A stretch of DNA of 10,225 nt, from positions 1 to 10,225 of the forward strand of contig CALBCO010000231.1 of NCBI GenBank assembly GCA_937927265.1, given 5' to 3'. Source of the stretch: an uncultured Verrucomicrobiae bacterium (GTDB lineage: Bacteria; Verrucomicrobiota; Verrucomicrobiia; Palsa-1439). The translations under genes and the position numbers were made by a program. Below, piece by piece: positions 6,467 through 10,225 of this stretch (positions are counted from its first letter, which is position 1; each line of letters starts with the position of its first letter). Under the pieces are notes generated by a model. That model did not search any database. It saw nothing but the letters and a program-made list of their open reading frames with translations, and was not told where the DNA came from.

Positions 6467-7372
6467 TCACCATTTCTTCCGGGACCGCAGCCAGACGCGC
6501 AGAATGATGGCCAGCGCATTGATGAACAGGACCGTGCCGAGCAACACGACCGCCGTGGCAAACGGCAAACCGTGCGGCACGTCCGGCACCTGCGTTGAGA
6601 TGGTGAACAGGTGCATCGAAAGCGCCATGCACTGGTCGCGCAGGCCGTAGGCGAACAGGTTGCCTTCCTCGATGGCCTTGAAGAAGACCGCTCCGGTAAA
6701 CATGATCGGCGCGGTTTCGCCCGCGGCGCGCGACACCTGCAAGATCACGCCGGTCAGGATACCGCTGATCGAATTGGGCAACACGACATGACGGATCGTC
6801 TGCCACCGGGTCGCGCCGACGTTCCAACAGGCTTCGCGGAACGATTGCGGCACGGCGGCCAACGCCTCTTTCGTGCTGGCGATGATGACCGGCATCGTCA
6901 TGATCGCCAGCGTCAGCGACGCCGCGAGAATGGACTTGCCCAGCCCGAAGAAAATGACAAACGCGCCCAGCCCGAACAGCGCGTGCACAATGCTCGGCAC
7001 GGCGGCGAGGTTGATGACGGCGAGATTGACGATGCGCGTGAACCAGTTGTCCTTAGCGTACTCGTTGAGATAGACCGCCGCGAGAATGCCGATCGGTGCG
7101 GCGACCAGCAGCGAAAACCCGACCAGATAAAACGTGCCGAGCAACGCCGACCAGATCCCGCCGGCCCGCATCCCGCGTTTCGGGTTGGTGGTCAGAAACT
7201 CCCACGACAATACCGGCCACGCCTGCACGACGAGATACGTCACGATCAACACCAGCGGCACGACCAGCAGCAGCGCCATCGTGAAGAAAACCGCGCGCGC
7301 CAGTTGTTCGCGCCGCTGCTTCTTCCGCGCCAACGGCGTCGCGGCAAAGATGTTGGGGGTCGGCGCGTTCAT
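6467..7372 (-). CDS. pstA: Phosphate ABC transporter permease PstA
   Basis: A 301-aa inner-membrane permease that would form the phosphate channel with PstC. The N-terminal cytoplasmic tail is basic (ARKKQRREQ), followed by TM1 at about 27-50. A loop, WEFLTTNPKRGMRAGGIWSALLG, links to the core permease domain with AAPIGILAAVYLNEYA (91-106). The EAA loop that contacts the ATPase is SFREACWNVGATRWQTIRHVVLP (177-199), and VSRAAGETAPIMFTG (213-227) is the hallmark PstA segment. About six membrane segments are visible and the length is usual for the family. The ATG at 7372-7370 overlaps the pstC stop in ATGA, so translation is probably coupled. The open frame continues upstream of this ATG in the pstC region, but that part is a shadow of pstC. 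Confidence 0.95.
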   Translation of the reverse strand: MNAPTPNIFAATPLARKKQRREQLARAVFFTMALLLVVPLVLIVTYLVVQAWPVLSWEFLTTNPKRGMRAGGIWSALLGTFYLVGFSLLVAAPIGILAAVYLNEYAKDNWFTRIVNLAVINLAAVPSIVHALFGLGAFVIFFGLGKSILAASLTLAIMTMPVIIASTKEALAAVPQSFREACWNVGATRWQTIRHVVLPNSISGILTGVILQVSRAAGETAPIMFTGAVFFKAIEEGNLFAYGLRDQCMALSMHLFTISTQVPDVPHGLPFATAVVLLGTVLFINALAIILRVWLRSRKKW

Positions 7373-8262
7373 TTCTTCCGCACCCCCCGGACAATGAGAT
7401 CGGCGGTCAGGTTCACGACGGTCGTGATGAGAAACAACAAAATGCCGATGACGAACAACACCCGGTAATGATCGGAATGCACCGGCGCTTCGCCGAGTTC
7501 GGCGGCAATGGTCGCGGTCAGCGTGCGGACCGGGTCGAGCAGACTGGTGGGAATATTGATCGCGTGGCCGGTGGCCATGAGCACGGCCATCGTTTCGCCG
7601 ACCGCCCGCGCCACGCCGAGCAGGCCCGCCGCGAGCAGGCCGTTCTTGGCTGCCGGCAACAACACCCGGTAAATCAACTGCCACCGGGTCGCGCCGAGCG
7701 CCAGCCCCGCTTCCCGATAGGAGTCCGGCACCGCTTTCAGGGCGTCCTCGCCAATGGACACAATGATCGGCACGCTCATCAACGCGAGGATGATGCCGCC
7801 GTTGAGCACGTTCAGACCAATGGGCGCGTCGAAGAGGCGAATGATGAGCGGATTGAGCACTGTCAGCCCGATGAACCCCCACACGACCGACGGAATCGCC
7901 GCGAGCAATTCGATGACGATCTTGAGCGTCTCTTTCAACTTCGGCCCGCAAAACTCGGAGACAAAAATCGCCGCGCCGATGCCAAACGGGATGGCGATCA
8001 CCATCGCCAGCACCGTGACGCTGAACGTGCCGGCCAACAACGCGAGCGTGCCATACCGGACATGGCTGGGCGAACTCGGATACCATGCAGTACTGAAAAA
8101 GAACTCGCCAAACTTGAAGTCCTTGAACAACACCGCGCCGCCCTCACGGAACACAAAGAAGAAAATGCCGAACACGAACAGAATCGCGCTGATCCCACAG
8201 AGCCGGATCACCGACTCGATGAGCCATTCCACAATAATTTCCCGGTGACCGCGTTTCGTCAT
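7369..8262 (-). CDS. pstC: Phosphate ABC transporter permease PstC
   Basis: A 297-aa inner-membrane permease, partner of PstA. After a short charged N-terminus, TM1 covers about 20-39. The periplasmic loop contains WYPSSPSHVRYGTLALLAGT, close to the PstC form W.P....YG.LP...GT. IAIPFGIGAAIFVSEF (89-104), IELLAAIPSVVWGF (117-130) and the EAA loop SYREAGLALGATRWQLIYRVLLP (181-203) are all typical, and VARAVGETMAVLMATG (217-232) is the PstC hallmark. The last TM covers about 268-290, before a basic tail VRKK. The ATG overlaps the pstS stop in ATGA (8262-8259), so the gene depends on upstream translation; I see no strong ribosome binding site. Confidence 0.95.
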   Translation of the reverse strand: MTKRGHREIIVEWLIESVIRLCGISAILFVFGIFFFVFREGGAVLFKDFKFGEFFFSTAWYPSSPSHVRYGTLALLAGTFSVTVLAMVIAIPFGIGAAIFVSEFCGPKLKETLKIVIELLAAIPSVVWGFIGLTVLNPLIIRLFDAPIGLNVLNGGIILALMSVPIIVSIGEDALKAVPDSYREAGLALGATRWQLIYRVLLPAAKNGLLAAGLLGVARAVGETMAVLMATGHAINIPTSLLDPVRTLTATIAAELGEAPVHSDHYRVLFVIGILLFLITTVVNLTADLIVRGVRKK

Positions 8263-9191
8263 GAGTCAAACCGGGGTCGGCGTTCGGGCGGGACGGGGAC
8301 ATAGCCGCATTTGCCGAGCAATTGCTGGCCGGCCTCGGAGTAAATCCATTGCAGATATTGGCGGACGTGCCCGGTCGGTTCGCCCAGCGTGTACATCAAC
8401 AACGGCCGGGCAATCGGATACGAGCCGTTGAGCGTGCTCTCCACACACGGCAGAATGGCCGGCGCGCCCGGCTGTTTGGCGACCCGCAACATTTTGACCC
8501 GCGGCGTGGCGTAGCCCATGCCGCTGTAGCCGATGGCGTTCGGCGTGCGCTCGATCAGTTCGACCACTTCCTTCGAGCCGTGCAGGTCGAGCGAACCGAG
8601 CCGAAAATCCGCTTTCTTGCCGAGCACCGCTTCCCGGAAGAAATGATACGTGCCGGAATTGGATTGACGGCTGACACGGATGATTTTGTCGCCGGACTTG
8701 CCGGGCAACTTGACACCGAGGTCGGACCAACGGGTGTACCGTCCTTTTTCGGCATAGATGTCAGCGATTTGCGCCAGCGTGATCTCATCGAGCGGATTAG
8801 CGGGGTGCACGAAGATGGCCAGCGCGTCGTAGCCGACCACAAACTCAACTGGCTCTTTGCCGGTGTTTTGTTTGGCGCGGGCGGCTTCGTCGGCCGTGAT
8901 ATGCCGGCTGGAGTTGGCGATGTCCACCGTGCCGGCAATCAACGCGGCAATACCGGTGCCCGAGCCGCCGCCGGACACCTCGACGGAAACTTCCGGACCC
9001 ACTTCGGCATATTCCTCGGCCCATGCTTGGGCCACATTGACGAGCGTATCGGAGCCGGCGTTTTGGATTGCAACTTTCTTGTGGCCGGTGGCGACTGATT
9101 GAGTTCCGCCACAGCCGTGCGCGGCCAAAAGCATTCCTACCGCGAGCAAGCTCGCGGCGACAACCGAAAGCGTTGCTGCGGGCCAGCGCAT
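8259..9191 (-). CDS. pstS: Phosphate-binding lipoprotein PstS
   Basis: A 310-aa substrate-binding protein that would capture phosphate outside the cytoplasmic membrane and deliver it to PstCA. The N-terminus is a signal sequence, with Arg2 and a hydrophobic core to about residue 24. It ends AAHGC with Cys27 as the probable lipidated residue; the -3 position is Ala rather than the more usual Leu, so the lipobox is slightly atypical. Phosphate-contacting segments of the PBP-like family are present: NAGSDTLVNVA (about 44-54), VSGGGSGTGIAAL (72-84), DIANSSRHIT (90-99) and SRQSNSGTYHFF (174-185). ITLAQIADIYAEKGRYTRWSDLG (137-159) is a typical PstS block. ATG 9191 overlaps the upstream stop (TGATG) and has GAGG at 9202-9199 with a 7-nt spacer; GTG 9194 is an alternative start. 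It is the second recognisable gene of the operon, directly after phoU-arsC. Confidence 0.95.
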   Translation of the reverse strand: MRWPAATLSVVAASLLAVGMLLAAHGCGGTQSVATGHKKVAIQNAGSDTLVNVAQAWAEEYAEVGPEVSVEVSGGGSGTGIAALIAGTVDIANSSRHITADEAARAKQNTGKEPVEFVVGYDALAIFVHPANPLDEITLAQIADIYAEKGRYTRWSDLGVKLPGKSGDKIIRVSRQSNSGTYHFFREAVLGKKADFRLGSLDLHGSKEVVELIERTPNAIGYSGMGYATPRVKMLRVAKQPGAPAILPCVESTLNGSYPIARPLLMYTLGEPTGHVRQYLQWIYSEAGQQLLGKCGYVPVPPERRPRFDS

Positions 9192-10225
9192 CACCGAACC
9201 TCATCGCGTTCGCCGAGAATTGCCTGAGTCAGGTGGCGAATGTGGGTTTGAAGGAAATCAAACGCGGTTTCATAAGCCATGCGCACGGTTTCGGGATCCC
9301 CGGTAACCTTGGCGGGATCCACCACGTGCCATTCGAGGCCCACGGTTTTAGTCGGAGCCGATGGGAAGACCTTCCGCGCTTCGCGACAAAGGCCGACGAC
9401 CACCTGCGATTGATCCAGATTCTCAATTTCATCCACCGAACGCGGCTTGTGCCCCGACAGATCGAGTCCCTTGCCGCGCATGAACTCGACCATCTGCGGA
9501 TTGAGTTGCCCGGCCACGAGACCGGCGCTGGTGAATTTGAAGCGTTCCTGCCCTAGCGACCGGGCAATCGCTTCCGCCATCACGCTCAGACAGGTATTGC
9601 TCTCGCCGATGAACACGATATGAAACGATTTCATCGGCTGATGTTTCTGATACTCGCCGGTGGCGTAGTACAATGCTTCTTCGCAGATATTGTACGCCTG
9701 GTCGGCGGCGCGCTCGAAACGACGCGCCACTGCCAGCAACGGGGCCAACTCGCCCAGCGTGGGCGTGACCGGTCCCAGCAGGCGGGTCAACTCCTGATTG
9801 ATCTGGTTGCGCAAGGCGTCGGCCTGATCCTCACCGGTCATTGTCGCGTGAGCCAGGGCGGCGTCTTTCTCCAAAAAGGCGCGGACGGCATTGCGCACCA
9901 TCGGGATGACCAGGTCAGCCATTTCTTGGAATCGTTCTCTTGGCAATCCTGCCGGCAACGACGAAATCTGGAGAGCTTGGCGGGCAACGCTTTCGGCATA
10001 ATCGCCGATGCGTTCCAGTTCCTTGACGATCTTGCTGGTCGAATAGACAAACCGCAGGATGCCGGCCGCGGGTTGGTGGCGCACCAAAAACTCCAAGCAG
10101 AGACGGTCGAGTTCGGTTTCCAGCTCGTCCACGCGCCGGTCGCGGAGAATGACGGTGTACGCGAGTTGCCGGTCGAGAGTGAGCACGGCTTGTAACGCGC
10201 CGCGCAACGCCTGCTCGTCGAGGGC
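9191..10225 (-). CDS. phoU: PhoU fused to a catalytically altered ArsC/LMW-phosphatase-like domain (5' end outside window)
   Basis: The frame is open to the window edge (ALDEQALRGALQ before the TTG at 10207), so the N-terminus of the first PhoU helix is missing. Numbering here is from 10207. The PhoU part (about 1-185) has both three-helix repeats with their metal-binding signatures KELERIGDYAESVA (62-75) and RRFERAADQAYNI (162-174). PhoU would couple the Pst transporter to PhoR signalling in the cytoplasm. From residue 192 (position 9634) a second domain of about 145 aa follows in frame. It resembles thioredoxin-dependent arsenate reductase/LMW protein tyrosine phosphatase: SNTCLSVMAEAIARSL, a middle with VVVGLCREARKVFPSAP, then WHVVDPAKVTG. 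The P-loop CX5R is lost: catalytic Cys is Gly201 and Arg is Leu207. The Cys82 equivalent is kept (Cys274), but the Cys89 equivalent is Phe281; the Asp-Pro (297-298) is kept. It is probably an inactive, binding or regulatory domain. Confidence 0.88.
   Translation of the reverse strand, partial: ALDEQALRGALQAVLTLDRQLAYTVILRDRRVDELETELDRLCLEFLVRHQPAAGILRFVYSTSKIVKELERIGDYAESVARQALQISSLPAGLPRERFQEMADLVIPMVRNAVRAFLEKDAALAHATMTGEDQADALRNQINQELTRLLGPVTPTLGELAPLLAVARRFERAADQAYNICEEALYYATGEYQKHQPMKSFHIVFIGESNTCLSVMAEAIARSLGQERFKFTSAGLVAGQLNPQMVEFMRGKGLDLSGHKPRSVDEIENLDQSQVVVGLCREARKVFPSAPTKTVGLEWHVVDPAKVTGDPETVRMAYETAFDFLQTHIRHLTQAILGERDEVR
9199..9202 (-). promoter_or_regulatory. Ribosome binding site of pstS
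   Basis: On the minus strand, GAGG (9202-9199) lies 7 nt before the ATG at 9191-9189, inside the last codons of the phoU-arsC gene. This spacing favours ATG 9191 over the GTG one codon upstream. Confidence 0.5.

Noticed and set aside
7373..8086. Upstream extension of the pstA frame into pstC, giving a 539-aa protein
   Set aside because: The extension is an out-of-frame reading of pstC and is Arg-rich. The ATG at 7372 begins a normal 301-aa PstA and makes an ATGA overlap with pstC.
5718..8304. Several plus-strand open frames of 278-310 codons opposite pstB, pstA and pstC
   Set aside because: Their translations are Arg/His/Gln/Asp-rich without domains and each lies opposite a well-supported pst gene; they are shadows.

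Overview
The window is a GC-rich bacterial segment dominated by a long minus-strand phosphate uptake and signalling operon. A short plus-strand stretch lies to its left, and the two converge on a repeat-containing intergenic block. The pst genes, a lipoprotein-type PstS and the HAMP/PAS histidine kinase indicate a bacterium. The style of the genes, the transposase relic and the paired PstB genes remind me of the PVC group, perhaps Verrucomicrobiota. That assignment is inference; no marker gene here settles it.

Left part (1-2200, plus strand): an internally deleted REP-associated (Y1/HUH) transposase relic at 17-229 runs into the start of an RluA-family pseudouridine synthase (216-959). This is coupled by a TGATG overlap to a 12-TM-class MFS transporter (959-2200).

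Middle (2201-2773): about 570 bases without a credible gene between two convergent transcription units. A 24-bp perfect palindrome covers the MFS stop codon. A diverged second copy, with about 53 bp of shared sequence, lies 495 bp away near the end of the pst operon. Between them are an inverted-repeat pair and a run of small hairpins.

Right part (10225-2774, minus strand, in transcription order): phoU fused to an ArsC-like domain (5' end outside the window), pstS, pstC, pstA, pstB1, pstB2, a PhoR-like kinase, and an unrecognised 98-aa protein. From phoU-arsC to pstB2 the genes overlap (TGATG or ATGA) or lie 2 bp apart, so they are probably translated as one coupled block. PstS would capture phosphate outside the membrane, PstC/PstA would form the channel and the two PstB proteins would power it. 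PhoU and PhoR would connect transport to signalling. No phoB-type regulator and no operon promoter is in the window; both may lie upstream of 10225.

The two most notable points are in this operon. First, PstB1 and PstB2 have lost different, complementary ABC motifs: PstB1 lacks the Q-loop Gln and the H-loop His but keeps LSGGQ, while PstB2 keeps Q and H but has lost LSGGQ. This predicts an obligate heterodimer with one good and one degenerate ATP site, which is unusual for a Pst importer. Second, PhoU carries a C-terminal thioredoxin-type arsenate reductase/LMW-phosphatase fold. Its catalytic Cys, P-loop Arg and one resolving Cys are all replaced, so it looks like a pseudoenzyme domain, possibly an oxyanion sensor.
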